The notes below the pieces were generated by a model. The model saw only the letters and a list, made by a program, of their open reading frames with translations, made no database searches and had not been told where the DNA came from. 64,000 nucleotides of DNA. It comes from Chloroflexota bacterium (lineage in GTDB: Bacteria; Chloroflexota; Anaerolineae; Anaerolineales; Anaerolineaceae). The position numbers and the translations under genes are program-made. Where the stretch lies: positions 1 to 64,000 of the forward strand of contig JAAZOK010000115.1 of assembly GCA_012797815.1 (NCBI GenBank), written 5' to 3'. Shown one piece after another: positions 44,765 through 54,420 of this stretch (the first letter of the stretch is position 1; the number at the start of each line of letters is the position of its first letter).

Positions 44765-46213
44765 CTACCTGGATAGCGCTTCTTTTAATAACCGGCGGAT
44801 AAGCTGCGGATCGCCTTTTCCCTGACAGGCTTGCATGGCTTGCCCGAACAGCCAATTGAAAACGGTCTCTTTGCCGGCATGATAGCTGGCGACTTCATCA
44901 GGATGTTCGAGCAGCACGCGGGTGACCACTTTCCCCAGTTCGTCTTCGGAGGAGATCAACTGCAAGCCATTTTCCGTGATGATCTCTTGTGCGGACCTGC
45001 CACTTTGCAACATTTCCTTGAGGATCTCTTTGGCGGAATTCTTGTTGACTTGGTGCTGCTGGTGCAGCTTGATCAGTTCCACCAGGGCAGCGGGGGAGAG
45101 CGCCAATTCCTCAATCGATTGACCGCTTTCGTTCATCCAGCTGAAGACATCCCCCAGGATCCAATTGGCAATGACGCTGGCAGAGATATCCTGTGCGGAG
45201 GCTACCGTTTGCTCAAAAAAGAGACCGGTAGCTTTATCTTGAATGAGGGCATCTGCTTTCTCTGCTGAGAGTGCCAATTCCTGCTGATAACGGGCTCGCT
45301 TTTCCACCGGGAGTTCCGGCATGTTCTGTGCAACGGCATCCACCCAGGTCTGATCCACGATCAGAGGAGGCAGATCCGGTTCGGGAAAATAACGGTAATC
45401 ATGGGCTTCTTCTTTGCTGCGCTGGCTGAAGGTTTCACCCTTCGCCTCATTCCACCCCAGTGTCTCCTGGCTCACCTTACCACCCTGTTCCAGAATGCGC
45501 TGCTGGCGCTTCAATTCATATTCAATGGCACGTTCCATGGAATGGATACTGTTGAGATTCTTGATCTCTACACGGGTACCCAGTGGAGCAGTTTCATCTT
45601 CCCGCATGGAAACATTGGCTTCGAAACGCATAGCGCCTTTTTCCATATCTCCGGTAGTGATGCCCAGATAACGCAGCAACAGACGTAATTCCTGGCTGTA
45701 AGCACGCACCTCTTCCACGGTATGCATATCGGGTTCGGTGACGATCTCCAGGAGAGGGATGCCGGCGCGGTTCAGATCGACCAGAGAGAAAGAAATTCCA
45801 TCATCATTGATATGATTCAACTTTCCGGTATCCTCTTCCAGGTGAGCGCGATGGATACGGATGACCTTTTCTCCTTTCGCAGTGGTGATCGGTATCCAGC
45901 CATCAAATGTGATGGGATATTCGTATTGGGATATCTGATAACCCTTTGGGAGGTCGGGATAAAAATAGTTCTTACGGGCAAAAATACTGCGCTCGGCAAT
46001 GGTGCAATGCAGTGCCAAGCCGGCGCGAATGGCATATTCCACCGCTTGTTTGTTGACCACCGGCAGAGTTCCAGGCATGCCAAGGCAAACCGGGCAGACC
46101 GCAGTGTTCGGTTGTGCCTGGGTGGGGTCGACCACCCGGCAGCCGCAAAACATCTTGGTAGTGGTGGATAGTTCTACATGGACTTCAAGACCAATATCGG
46201 TAAAATACTGCAT
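44765..46213 (-). CDS. gatB: aspartyl/glutamyl-tRNA(Asn/Gln) amidotransferase subunit B
   Basis: A 482-residue GatB, which phosphorylates and amidates mischarged Glu-tRNA(Gln)/Asp-tRNA(Asn) with ammonia from GatA. The opening IGLEVHVELSTTTKMFCGC, the YPDLPKGYQISQYEYPI segment, RVEIKNLNS and RSKEEAHDYRYFPEPDLPP are all diagnostic, and the C-terminal YqeY-like helical domain (about 330-480) is complete. gatA and gatC are not adjacent. The ATG has GGGATGAAC upstream. Confidence 0.97.
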   Translation of the reverse strand: MQYFTDIGLEVHVELSTTTKMFCGCRVVDPTQAQPNTAVCPVCLGMPGTLPVVNKQAVEYAIRAGLALHCTIAERSIFARKNYFYPDLPKGYQISQYEYPITFDGWIPITTAKGEKVIRIHRAHLEEDTGKLNHINDDGISFSLVDLNRAGIPLLEIVTEPDMHTVEEVRAYSQELRLLLRYLGITTGDMEKGAMRFEANVSMREDETAPLGTRVEIKNLNSIHSMERAIEYELKRQQRILEQGGKVSQETLGWNEAKGETFSQRSKEEAHDYRYFPEPDLPPLIVDQTWVDAVAQNMPELPVEKRARYQQELALSAEKADALIQDKATGLFFEQTVASAQDISASVIANWILGDVFSWMNESGQSIEELALSPAALVELIKLHQQHQVNKNSAKEILKEMLQSGRSAQEIITENGLQLISSEDELGKVVTRVLLEHPDEVASYHAGKETVFNWLFGQAMQACQGKGDPQLIRRLLKEALSR

Positions 46214-46267
46214 GGTTCATCCCGGACGTTGAATTGTCCATGATTTTACCATTGCAGGCAAAAACCG

Positions 46268-47428
46268 TTAGAGTGATTTCACGAACTGGTCGATTCTTTC
46301 CAACGCTTCCTCGATCTGGTCAGAAGCAGTGGCATAGGAACAGCGCACGAATCCGCTACCGGCTTTTCCAAAGGCGATGCCAGGCACCACGGCGACCTTT
46401 TTTTCCATCAGCAGCCTTTCGGCGAAAGTGGATTCATCCAAGCCGGTTCCGCTGACCTGCGGAAAGACGTAAAAAGCACCGTGCGGTTCCACTGTGGGAA
46501 GCCCGATGTAATTCAAGCCTTCCACGATCATGCGCCGGCGGTTGTCATACTCCAGGCGCATCTGTTCGACATGTTCTTCGCAATCGGTGATGGCGGTGAT
46601 CGCCGCGATTTGCGCCATGGTGGGAGCGGTCATGATGGTGTATTGGTGAATAAGCAACATGCCCTGTATGAGGTCAGCCGGGGCAGCCACATATCCCAGG
46701 CGCCAACCGGTCATAGCATAATCCTTAGAGAAACCACCGATCAAAATAGTACGGTCGCGCATCCCGGGCAGGGCAGGGAAGCAAGTATGTTCCACTCCGT
46801 AAATCAAGCGATCGTAGATCTCATCCGAGATGACCAGCAGATCGTGCTGCTCGGCAAGCTGCGCCAGTTCCAGTAAGCGCTCGCGCGATGCCACTGCGCC
46901 GGTGGGATTATTAGGAAAATTTATCATGATAGCGCGTGTGCGGGGGGTGATGGCTTTTTTGACGGCATCAATGTTCAGATCAAAGTTCTCTTCCATGCAG
47001 GTTGGCACTTCCACCGGAACTCCACCCGCCAGGGAAACCTCAGGCTGGTAAGAAACAAAACAGGGAGTGGGAATGATGACCTCATCCCCATTTTCCAGGA
47101 TGGCATTGGCGGTCAGATAAAGTGCTTCCGAACCGCCGACGGTGATGATGATCTCATTGTAGGGGTCATATGAGACGCCATACTTTTTTTGCAAATGTTC
47201 AGCGATCACCTCTCGCAGCCTGGTTACTCCTAAATTGGATGAATAGTGGGTTTCGCCATCCTGCAGGGCTTTTATACCGGCTTTGAGAATGGGATCGGGG
47301 GTGGTGAAATCAGGTTCACCAATGCCGAGAGAAATGATATCTTTCATGGTAGCAGCGATATCAAAAAACCGTCGAATGATAGATGGATGTAATTTTTGTA
47401 CTTTTTGACTCAAGTATGACTTTTGCAT
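46268..47428 (-). CDS. class I/II PLP-dependent aminotransferase
   Basis: A 386-residue fold-type I aminotransferase. The PLP Lys lies in GGFSKDYAMTGWRLGY near residue 236; the NFPNNPTGAVASRE Asn motif and the Arg of GSGFVRCSYATA near 365 are present. It resembles the MalY/PatB-free AspC-Ib group (aspartate or aromatic aminotransferases, including LL-DAP aminotransferase relatives). AAAGGAG precedes the ATG. Substrate is uncertain between aspartate and aromatic amino acids. It is 54 bp upstream of gatB on the same strand. Confidence 0.9.
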   Translation of the reverse strand: MQKSYLSQKVQKLHPSIIRRFFDIAATMKDIISLGIGEPDFTTPDPILKAGIKALQDGETHYSSNLGVTRLREVIAEHLQKKYGVSYDPYNEIIITVGGSEALYLTANAILENGDEVIIPTPCFVSYQPEVSLAGGVPVEVPTCMEENFDLNIDAVKKAITPRTRAIMINFPNNPTGAVASRERLLELAQLAEQHDLLVISDEIYDRLIYGVEHTCFPALPGMRDRTILIGGFSKDYAMTGWRLGYVAAPADLIQGMLLIHQYTIMTAPTMAQIAAITAITDCEEHVEQMRLEYDNRRRMIVEGLNYIGLPTVEPHGAFYVFPQVSGTGLDESTFAERLLMEKKVAVVPGIAFGKAGSGFVRCSYATASDQIEEALERIDQFVKSL

Positions 47429-47543
47429 CGCTGCTCCTTTAATGTTTTATGGCCGTGAAAAAATTTCCTGTTAGTATACGTGAGGATGCACAGAAATACC
47501 AGCATCATTTTTCACGTGGTAAGCGGAATGGAAGTACACAGAA

Positions 47544-48557
47544 CTAGATCTCGATCCAGGAATTGTCGCCGATGTTCATCTGTTCGGCGCGCCCCTTGAC
47601 ACTGGCGTTGCGCCCGATCAGGGAATTTTCCAGCACCATTTCTTTAATGGAAGCCCCTTCTTCAATGATGGAATTGCGGATGAGGGCGTTGCTGATCTCG
47701 CAACTGGAAGAGATCGAGACATGCGGACCGATGACGCTGTTGGTGATCTGCGTGTCGGGGGCGATATACACGGGAGGGATGATGGTGACGCCGCTGCACG
47801 GTGCGATGTCGGCAGTGTTATCACGCCCGTGATCGAGCAGGTATTTGTTGGTTTCCAGCAAGGCTTCGGGTTTGCCGGCATCCAGCCAGGTTTCGATGAT
47901 CTTGGTCTTGAATCTGGCGCCATTCTCGATCATGATATTGATGGCATCTGCCAGGAAGAATTCGCCTTTCAGGCTGATATCGCGTTTCATCTGTTCTTCG
48001 ATGGCAGCCATCAGGGCTTGCCCTTCGCGGAAATAATAGAAACCCACTACCACCAGATTGTTTCGTACATCCTGTGGTTTTTCGATCAGGCGGGTTATGT
48101 ATCCCTCTTCGTTCACTTCTGCCACTCCGAAGCGGCGCGGATCGGGAGTGGGTTTGACCCAGGCGATGCCATCTTCTTTTTCATCTGCCAGGAAAGACAG
48201 ATCGGTTTCGATCAGTGTGTCGGAAAATGCCATCAGCATGGGACCTTTAAAATGTTGTTTGGCAAGATAAAGCGCATCAGATTGCCCGCGCATTTGCTCC
48301 TGGACGGCGAAATGCACGATCTTTTCCGGATGTTTTTCATGGATATAGGGTTCGATCTGTTCTCCCTGATTGGGACCGATGATCAGAACGTATTCGGCGT
48401 GTTCTCTATCCGGAACGCTGCTGAATTGGTCCAGTACGAAATCCAGCACGGTTTTGCCGGCGACGTGGATGAGTGGTTTTGGTTTGCTCCAGGTATGTGG
48501 GCGCATTCTGGTTCCCAGACCAGCCATGGGAACCGCGATCGTGAATTGGCTATTCAA
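47544..48557 (-). CDS. sugar nucleotidyltransferase with left-handed beta-helix tail
   Basis: A 337-residue NTP-transferase. The N-terminal signature PMAGLGTRMRPHTWSKPKPL (residues about 9-28) binds NTP and sugar phosphate; Asp of AFSDTLIE is the metal site. The last 90 residues (ITNSVIGPHVSISSSCEIS and following) form a hexapeptide left-handed helix, as in GlmU, GlgC and archaeal dual-function enzymes. It probably makes dTDP- or UDP-sugars; substrate unknown. The start is a TTG at 48557, with GGAGGG five bases upstream. Confidence 0.85.
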   Translation of the reverse strand: MNSQFTIAVPMAGLGTRMRPHTWSKPKPLIHVAGKTVLDFVLDQFSSVPDREHAEYVLIIGPNQGEQIEPYIHEKHPEKIVHFAVQEQMRGQSDALYLAKQHFKGPMLMAFSDTLIETDLSFLADEKEDGIAWVKPTPDPRRFGVAEVNEEGYITRLIEKPQDVRNNLVVVGFYYFREGQALMAAIEEQMKRDISLKGEFFLADAINIMIENGARFKTKIIETWLDAGKPEALLETNKYLLDHGRDNTADIAPCSGVTIIPPVYIAPDTQITNSVIGPHVSISSSCEISNALIRNSIIEEGASIKEMVLENSLIGRNASVKGRAEQMNIGDNSWIEI

Positions 48558-48704
48558 AGAACCCTCCGTTATGAAGTGGTTGCCTGATTTTACTGCAAAA
48601 ACAACTTTTTAATGGTCATCTCCATTATACGGACAGATGAACAAGCCGGCAGTGGCTCTTATCCTGATTAAAGGAATAAGTTCTCATGAAATAAGATAAA
48701 GGAG

Positions 48705-48734
48705 ATTAAAAACAAAAACCAGCCATAAGCTGGT
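48705..48734 (-). terminator. terminator of tRNA-Leu
   Basis: ACCAGC (48718-48723) and GCTGGT (48729-48734) form a 6-bp stem with a 5-base loop; on the minus strand TTTTTGTTTTT follows. It is 10 bp beyond the tRNA 3' end. Confidence 0.75.
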
Positions 48735-48744
48735 CCTGTTGAGA

Positions 48745-48827
48745 TGCCGAAGGTGGGAATCGAACCCACAATCCCGAAGGAACACGATTTTGAGTCGTGC
48801 GCGTCTGCCTATTCCGCCACTCCGGCA
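48745..48827 (-). tRNA. tRNA-Leu (anticodon CAA)
   Basis: The minus strand folds into a class II tRNA: acceptor TGCCGGA with TTCGGCA (one G-T pair), anticodon arm CACGA/TCGTG with loop CTCAAAA (anticodon CAA at 48790-48792), a long variable arm, and T arm with GTTCGAATC. It reads UUG codons. CCA is not encoded, so it must be added enzymatically. Confidence 0.96.
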
Positions 48828-48939
48828 GTGGTAGAGAAAGTATATCTAAATTCCAAATACCGGTCAAGTGGGAGCGGGTTTGCCTGTTTCGGGTTAGAAT
48901 TGAGCAACCGAATAATTTGAGCAGGTCGAGGAAGTTATT

Positions 48940-50004
48940 ATGAAAATAGGCATCATCGGATTGCCGCAATCAGGCAAGACAACCATTTTTAACGCGCTGA
49001 CACGTGCTTCACAACCAACGGACCTCTCTTCAGGGAAGATGGAAATCCATACCGGCGTGGTGGATGTGCCGGATATGCGGGTCGACAAACTGGTCGAATT
49101 CTACCAGGCTCGCAAAACCGTGCGTGCCAAGGTGATCTATGTGGATATTGCCGGCTTGGGAAGTGGTACCAAGGGGGAGATCTCCGGTTCATTGCTCAAC
49201 CAGCTCTCGCAAATGGATGGTTTCATCCACGTGGTGCGCTGCTTTGAAGATGACAACGTGCCGCATGTATTGAGCAACATTGACCCGGCGCGTGATATTG
49301 CCAACATGGATGCAGAGTTGCTGCTGAACGATCAGATCAAAGTGGAATCCAAACTCACCCGTCTGCGCGAAGACGGGCATAAGGGTGGGCGCGACAAGGG
49401 CGACATCGAGCGTGAAACAAAACTGTTCGAAAAATTGAACGAGTGCCTGCTGCAGGAAAAGCCGTTGCGCGAGCTTGAATTCAGCGATGAAGATGAGCGT
49501 CTCATGCAAGGTTATGGTTTTCTAACCCGCAAACCCATGCTGGTGGTGTTGAACCTGGCAGAGGGACAGCCGGTCCCGCAGGTTTCCAATGTCGCTGGCG
49601 CATATAAGATGATCCCACTGCAGGGCAAGATCGAGATGGAGATCGCCCAACTGCCGGAGGAAGAAGCTCAGATGTTCCTGCAGGAATACGGCATTGAAGA
49701 ACCCGGTTTGAATCGCATGATCCGCGAATCTTACGAACTGATCGGCTTGATCTCTTTTTTCACCGCTGGAGAAAAAGAAGTGCATGCCTGGACGGAGCAC
49801 AAAGGAGCCACCGCACCGGAAGCTGCCGGTACCATTCACAGTGATATGCAGCAGGGTTTCATCCGTGCAGAAGTCATTGCTTATGATGACCTGATGGCGG
49901 CTGGTAGTATGGCAGAAGCGCGCAACCACGGCAAACTGCGCGTGGAGGGTAAGAACTATGTGGTGCAGGATGGCGATATTCTGGAGATCCGTTTCAACAT
50001 CTAG
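48940..50004 (+). CDS. ychF: redox-regulated ATPase YchF
   Basis: A 354-residue Obg-family P-loop protein that, unlike true GTPases of the group, prefers ATP and binds ribosomes. The G1 motif GLPQSGKTT is at residues 6-14, G3 DIAGLGSGTK near 72, a coiled coil near 125-170, and the TGS-like C-terminal domain ends with VQDGDILEIRFNI. The G4 motif is NLAE rather than NKxD, the hallmark of YchF. GAGGAAG precedes the ATG. It is a single gene ended by a strong hairpin. Confidence 0.97.
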   Translation: MKIGIIGLPQSGKTTIFNALTRASQPTDLSSGKMEIHTGVVDVPDMRVDKLVEFYQARKTVRAKVIYVDIAGLGSGTKGEISGSLLNQLSQMDGFIHVVRCFEDDNVPHVLSNIDPARDIANMDAELLLNDQIKVESKLTRLREDGHKGGRDKGDIERETKLFEKLNECLLQEKPLRELEFSDEDERLMQGYGFLTRKPMLVVLNLAEGQPVPQVSNVAGAYKMIPLQGKIEMEIAQLPEEEAQMFLQEYGIEEPGLNRMIRESYELIGLISFFTAGEKEVHAWTEHKGATAPEAAGTIHSDMQQGFIRAEVIAYDDLMAAGSMAEARNHGKLRVEGKNYVVQDGDILEIRFNI

Positions 50005-50025
50005 GCAGAAATCACTTTGAAATGG

Positions 50026-50057
50026 AAAGAGATGGCAATTATTCTGCCATCTCTTTT
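50026..50057 (+). terminator. terminator hairpin after ychF
   Basis: AAAGAGATGGCA (50026-50037) pairs with TGCCATCTCTTT (50045-50056), a perfect 12-bp stem with a 7-base loop, followed by a short T tract on the plus strand. It may also slow transcription of the convergent adaptor gene. Confidence 0.8.
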
Positions 50058-50074
50058 GACATGGAATGGGTCTG

Positions 50075-51244
50075 TTATTCCTGTTCGAAGGTGATGGTGA
50101 GCGACATGCCCCATTTCAGATCCGGCAGGTCACGTGTGTTGATCTTGATGCGCGCGGCATACAGCACATCCCCCTGATCCATCTTGGGATAGATCCCAAT
50201 CGAATCCACGGTCCCTGAGAAGTTTACCCCCGGGTAGGCTTCTGCTTCGATGCTGACCGGCTGACCGTCTTGAATGTTGACCACTTCTAATTCGGTCAGG
50301 TCGGTGGTTTCTGCCATCCATTGGGTGGTGTCGGCGATGACGATCATGGGCTGTCCGGGGGAAGCAAATTCGGATTCGTCGATATAGATCTCCATCACCT
50401 GCCCATCGAAAGGAGCGGTAAGGGACATTTTTGCCAATTGTTCTTCCACCGCACTCTGGCTGGCTTGCAGACTTTCCACTTGTGCATTCAAGGAAGCCAG
50501 CATATCGCTATCGGGACCGTCCTGGCGTTTCTCATATTCTGCCTGGGCTACTGCCAGGGCTGCTTCAGCCTGCTGGTAAGTGTTTACGACACGGTCGTGT
50601 TCCAACTGGATCTCCGATTTGGCGCGTACTTTTTCATGGTAGGCATCCTGGGCATCTTTCAGGTCGTCTTCATAGCGCTGGCGGGTGCTGTTGTCTTCGT
50701 CCAGATTCAGATAATCCTGCAGGTCTGTCTGGGCATCTGCCACGTCTTGTTGGGCTTCGATGACATCTTCCTCGGCATCCTGTAGATCGTCCTGGTAGGC
50801 GTCCTCATCCAGATCATCATAATCTTCCTGGGTGGTGTTGAAAGTATCCTGGGCATCCATCAGGTTTTTCCAGGCAGTTTGTTTATCCACCCCGGCATTT
50901 TGATTCAGGTCGTCCAGCGCTTGTTGAGCATCGATCAGGTCTGCAGCGATGGATTTTTGCTGTGCTTCAAGTTGCGTTTGATCGCCAATGACCATCAAGA
51001 CCTCCCCGGCTTTGACGGTATCCCCTTTGGAAACACGGATCGAGGTGACGGTGCCACCCGCCTCAAACGCCAGGGTAACATCTTGTTGTGGAATGAGAGT
51101 CCCTTCCGATACGACCGTCGAACTGACTACTTCTGCATTGAGCGGTTGTGCACTGACAGGCGCATCATTTTGTTTTGCACAGGCAGAAAATATTAAGCTC
51201 CCTATGATGACCAGTGTTCCGATAAGAATCATTTTTTTCTTCAT
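50075..51244 (-). CDS. HlyD/MacA-type exporter adaptor lipoprotein
   Basis: A 389-residue membrane-fusion-type adaptor. A lipoprotein signal ends at lipobox FSAC near residue 22. A lipoyl-like half (GTVTSIRVSKGDTVKAGEVLMVI, about 57-80) precedes a long acidic coiled coil (about 90-250, rich in DLxDA/QDA heptads), the second lipoyl half (LTAPFDGQVMEIYIDE near 270) and a beta-barrel. The ATG at 51244 has AAAGGAAAC upstream; the frame is open 26 codons further. It is last in the MacAB-like operon, 34 bp after the permease, and would couple it to substrate or cell wall in what looks like a single-membrane organism. Confidence 0.9.
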   Translation of the reverse strand: MKKKMILIGTLVIIGSLIFSACAKQNDAPVSAQPLNAEVVSSTVVSEGTLIPQQDVTLAFEAGGTVTSIRVSKGDTVKAGEVLMVIGDQTQLEAQQKSIAADLIDAQQALDDLNQNAGVDKQTAWKNLMDAQDTFNTTQEDYDDLDEDAYQDDLQDAEEDVIEAQQDVADAQTDLQDYLNLDEDNSTRQRYEDDLKDAQDAYHEKVRAKSEIQLEHDRVVNTYQQAEAALAVAQAEYEKRQDGPDSDMLASLNAQVESLQASQSAVEEQLAKMSLTAPFDGQVMEIYIDESEFASPGQPMIVIADTTQWMAETTDLTELEVVNIQDGQPVSIEAEAYPGVNFSGTVDSIGIYPKMDQGDVLYAARIKINTRDLPDLKWGMSLTITFEQE

Positions 51245-51278
51245 TTTGGTTTCCTTTCCACTTTGATTGGATTGCAAT

Positions 51279-53681
51279 TTATTCATAAGCCAGAACTTCC
51301 CGAATGGTAAGCCGTGTGGCATTCCGGGCGGGCAATAAGCTGGCGATGATGGACATCAGGATCACAACAGCAAACCAGATCAGGAACCCGGTGGGGTTGA
51401 TGGTCAGGATCGCCTCGGATTTGAAAATAGCCTGATTGACCATGTTTCCTAAGAGAATACTGACCGGGAATGAAACCAGTGCCCCGATCACATAACTTAC
51501 CAGCCCGGTGAACAACCCTTCATAAATTACCAGCTGAGAAATGGCTTTATCGTGCGCCCCTACTGCCCGCAGAATACCGATCTCGCTGGTGCGTTCCAAC
51601 ACATTCAAACTGAGGGTGCCGCTGAGACCGATGCTCCCTACCAATCCGGTCAGGATGGCAAGGATCAACAGTAAACTGATGACCAGATTGATCTTTTCTC
51701 CACTTTCGTTGATGATCACCTGAACAGATGAAACCGTGTTTACATCGTAGCCGCGTTCTCTAAAAGTGTCATTGACACGATCTTCCATAGTAAGAATGGA
51801 AGAGAGTGAATGGTCTTCGGTGACCAACCGGTAGCTGTTGGTTTTTGACCAGCTACCGGTCAATTGTGTGGCAGTGGCGTAATTGATATAAGCACGTTTA
51901 TCCGATAATCCGGTGTAATTATAGATTCCTACCACCTTGAAAGTTTCATCTTTCCCAGCGACCTTCAGGATGATAGAGTCACCCGGTTTCAGATGGGGAA
52001 AATTCTGATAAAAATTTTCGTTGACCACGATGGTGTGATCTTCGTCGTTGGTCACCCAGCGTCCGGTCTGCACCAAAGCGCCCAGCAATTTGGAATCATC
52101 GGGTGGTGCTTCAATGGTCACCTGTTCCGATTCATCATCTGTTTCCAGGATGGCAGTCAGAGCCTTCCAACCCTCGGCATAGGTGACACCTTCGATCTGC
52201 TCTGAGAGGGGGATGATCTCATCCAGCGGATAGGTGCGGTTGAAAGTGACAAAGATATCTGCAGCGCAGTAGTTCGCCAGGGCGTTGATGTGTTCATCCA
52301 GCATGGCTTTCACATTGAAAACGCCGATGAAAATACTCCCGCCCAATGAGAGGGTGATGAGGGTCAGCGCCAACCTGCCCTTGCGGCGGAAGGTATTACG
52401 CATGGCGAGCAGCAGCAGTCCATTGATCTCCTTTACCTTGTCCAGTAGCTTATCCAGACGTGACGATTCGGTTTTCACCTCGATCAAATTGCTGTGCAGT
52501 GCCTGCTGGACGCTGGTCTTGGCACCACGTTTGATAGGCACGATACAGGCTAACAGGGGGACCAAAAAAGCAATCACAGCCTGGATGACGATCACGTAAG
52601 GAACGACCGGAAAATGGGTGGTAGTGGTCATCTCTCCGTTCAATTGGGAAGCAATGCGGCTGGATAGGACATAAGCGCTGAAGGATGAAGCCGGAACAGC
52701 CAGCAAAAAAGCCACTAACCCAAACAGCAGCACCAGAACTGTGTACATTCTCACGATATCGTGCGATTGTGCCCCGATCAATTTCATCACCCCGATCTGA
52801 CGGGTGTGTTCTGAAATGATGGCGTTCATGGTATTAATGACCAGAAAGCTGCCCAGGATAACAATGAGGATGCCGACGAAATTTAAGATAACGGTCATCG
52901 CGTCGATGTAGTTGCCATAGGGGTGTTGGTCTGATGTTTGAATGCGCTGGCTGTAAATGACCCGACCGGTATCTTTGACTTTTGCCTGAACTGTTGTGGC
53001 AACCTGCTGCACATGCGAGATGTTGTTGGAATCTCCCGTCACGCTGACGTAGAGCGTATTGAAGCCCGCGGTGCTGTGAAAATAGGGCAGATCATCACTG
53101 TTGATAAAAGCGTTGCGGCGATTGATGGTGTTTTCTACCCCGGCGGTATAGTCCTTGACAATGCCACTGACTGTGACGGTTCGCACGGTATCATCGGGCA
53201 GTTGGACCTCAAGTTTTCCACCTACCTGGATGTCAAAATCCTTGAGTGCCTCGGATAAAAGCAATAGCTCCCCTTCTTGGGTCGGAAATTTTCCATCCAC
53301 CAGGGTGAGTTCTTTCAGCAATTTTTGAGTGGGATCATCCACCGCGATCAGATTCAGATTATCCCAACGCTGTTCCCCTACCACACGCGCCCGCACGACG
53401 ATGCTCTTTCTGCCGTCCGCACTTTGCACCTGTGCCATGCGGTTGACCGCATCGATCAAACCCTGGTCAAAGGGATCCGTTTTGATGGTGATGTTGGCAG
53501 GGATGGATCCTTCATAGGTTCTCTGCAAACTGGCAGGCAGGATGCTGCTGGTGACCTGGATCATACCGATGGAGTAGACTCCGATAAAGATCGATGCAAT
53601 CACCAGCGCCAGACGGGCTTTATTTTCCCAAAAATCAACCAACACTTTTCGCCAGCGTGGTTTGATGTGATTATTCTTCAT
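51279..53681 (-). CDS. FtsX/MacB-type ABC permease
   Basis: An 800-residue membrane protein with two FtsX units. Each half has a first helix, a large external MacB-PCD-like domain (about 50-230 and 455-640), and three more helices; conserved pieces are EHTRQIGVMKLIGAQSHDIVRM near 315 and ERTSEIGILRAVGAHDKAI near 715. The ATG at 53681 has AAGGAA upstream and overlaps the ATPase stop by 11 bp; the open frame extends 38 codons further. It belongs with two ATPases and an adaptor in a TetR-linked operon and probably exports a drug, peptide or lipid. Confidence 0.93.
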   Translation of the reverse strand: MKNNHIKPRWRKVLVDFWENKARLALVIASIFIGVYSIGMIQVTSSILPASLQRTYEGSIPANITIKTDPFDQGLIDAVNRMAQVQSADGRKSIVVRARVVGEQRWDNLNLIAVDDPTQKLLKELTLVDGKFPTQEGELLLLSEALKDFDIQVGGKLEVQLPDDTVRTVTVSGIVKDYTAGVENTINRRNAFINSDDLPYFHSTAGFNTLYVSVTGDSNNISHVQQVATTVQAKVKDTGRVIYSQRIQTSDQHPYGNYIDAMTVILNFVGILIVILGSFLVINTMNAIISEHTRQIGVMKLIGAQSHDIVRMYTVLVLLFGLVAFLLAVPASSFSAYVLSSRIASQLNGEMTTTTHFPVVPYVIVIQAVIAFLVPLLACIVPIKRGAKTSVQQALHSNLIEVKTESSRLDKLLDKVKEINGLLLLAMRNTFRRKGRLALTLITLSLGGSIFIGVFNVKAMLDEHINALANYCAADIFVTFNRTYPLDEIIPLSEQIEGVTYAEGWKALTAILETDDESEQVTIEAPPDDSKLLGALVQTGRWVTNDEDHTIVVNENFYQNFPHLKPGDSIILKVAGKDETFKVVGIYNYTGLSDKRAYINYATATQLTGSWSKTNSYRLVTEDHSLSSILTMEDRVNDTFRERGYDVNTVSSVQVIINESGEKINLVISLLLILAILTGLVGSIGLSGTLSLNVLERTSEIGILRAVGAHDKAISQLVIYEGLFTGLVSYVIGALVSFPVSILLGNMVNQAIFKSEAILTINPTGFLIWFAVVILMSIIASLLPARNATRLTIREVLAYE

Positions 53682-54420
53682 GGCTGGGTTTCCTTGATCT
53701 TGCTGTGACCTTCCGGTGGGCGTGGTTACTATCTCCCACCACCTTTCCGTCGGAAAGGTGCAGGATACGGTCGGCTTGTTTTGCCAGGTCGTCATCGTGC
53801 GTGACCATGATGACAGTCTTGCCCTTTTTTACCAGGTTGACGAAGATCCCCAACACCATCATGGCATCTTCCGAACCGAGGTTGCCGGTGGGTTCATCTG
53901 CGATCAGAATGGGCGGATCGTTGGCCAACGCACGGGCAATAGCGGCGCATTGCTGTTGCCCTCCCGAAACCCTTTCCGGACGCTGGTGAGCCTGGTCTTT
54001 CAGGTTCACTGCTGCCAGCAAACGCAGGGCTTTTTGCTCGATCTTGGGTAGATCGGTTTCGCCCAGCAATTGCATAGGGAACATCACGTTTTCCAATAGG
54101 GATAATACCGGAATGAGCTGGTAGAACTGGAAAACGATGCCCAGATTCTTGCCGCGCCAGCGTGCCCGTTCGTTTTCTGTAAAATCCTGGATCGGTTTTC
54201 CGGCGACCACGATCTTCCCGGTAGTGGGCTTATCGATGCCGGTGATCATGTTCATCAAGGTAGATTTGCCACTGCCAGAACGTCCTACCACACAGGTAAA
54301 TTCAGAGGGACGGAAATCGATGCTTATGTCATCCAGCGCAGTGAAGATCCCGGAGGTCAGCGGAAAGTTCTTGGTGACGTGCTGCAAACGGATGTAGGCA
54401 GTATTCTTCTGGGTGCTCAT
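53671..54420 (-). CDS. ABC ATPase with altered signature and D-loop
   Basis: A 249-residue ATPase of the LolD/MacB class. Walker A GRSGSGKST, Walker B ILIADEP and H-loop VTHD are intact. Two positions are unusual: the signature reads VSGGQQQC instead of LSGGQQQR, and the D-loop reads GNLGSED instead of GNLDS, losing the Asp that couples the two ATP sites. It overlaps the first ATPase gene by 4 bp (ATGA). I infer it forms an asymmetric pair with that protein. Both substitutions are read directly from the DNA (TGC and GGT codons). Confidence 0.92.
   Translation of the reverse strand: MSTQKNTAYIRLQHVTKNFPLTSGIFTALDDISIDFRPSEFTCVVGRSGSGKSTLMNMITGIDKPTTGKIVVAGKPIQDFTENERARWRGKNLGIVFQFYQLIPVLSLLENVMFPMQLLGETDLPKIEQKALRLLAAVNLKDQAHQRPERVSGGQQQCAAIARALANDPPILIADEPTGNLGSEDAMMVLGIFVNLVKKGKTVIMVTHDDDLAKQADRILHLSDGKVVGDSNHAHRKVTARSRKPSHEE

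Noticed and set aside
47505-47525. A third parS site (TTTTTCACGTGGTAAG)
   Set aside because: Only the central CACGTG and one arm match; the outer bases are not palindromic.
47721-48587. 288-codon plus-strand ORF over the nucleotidyltransferase
   Set aside because: The minus strand has a complete enzyme with its signature motif and a strong ribosome site; this ORF is its shadow.
48706-48969. 87-residue minus-strand ORF across the tRNA-Leu
   Set aside because: It consists of the tRNA-Leu gene and flanking non-coding DNA; no ribosome site or family similarity.
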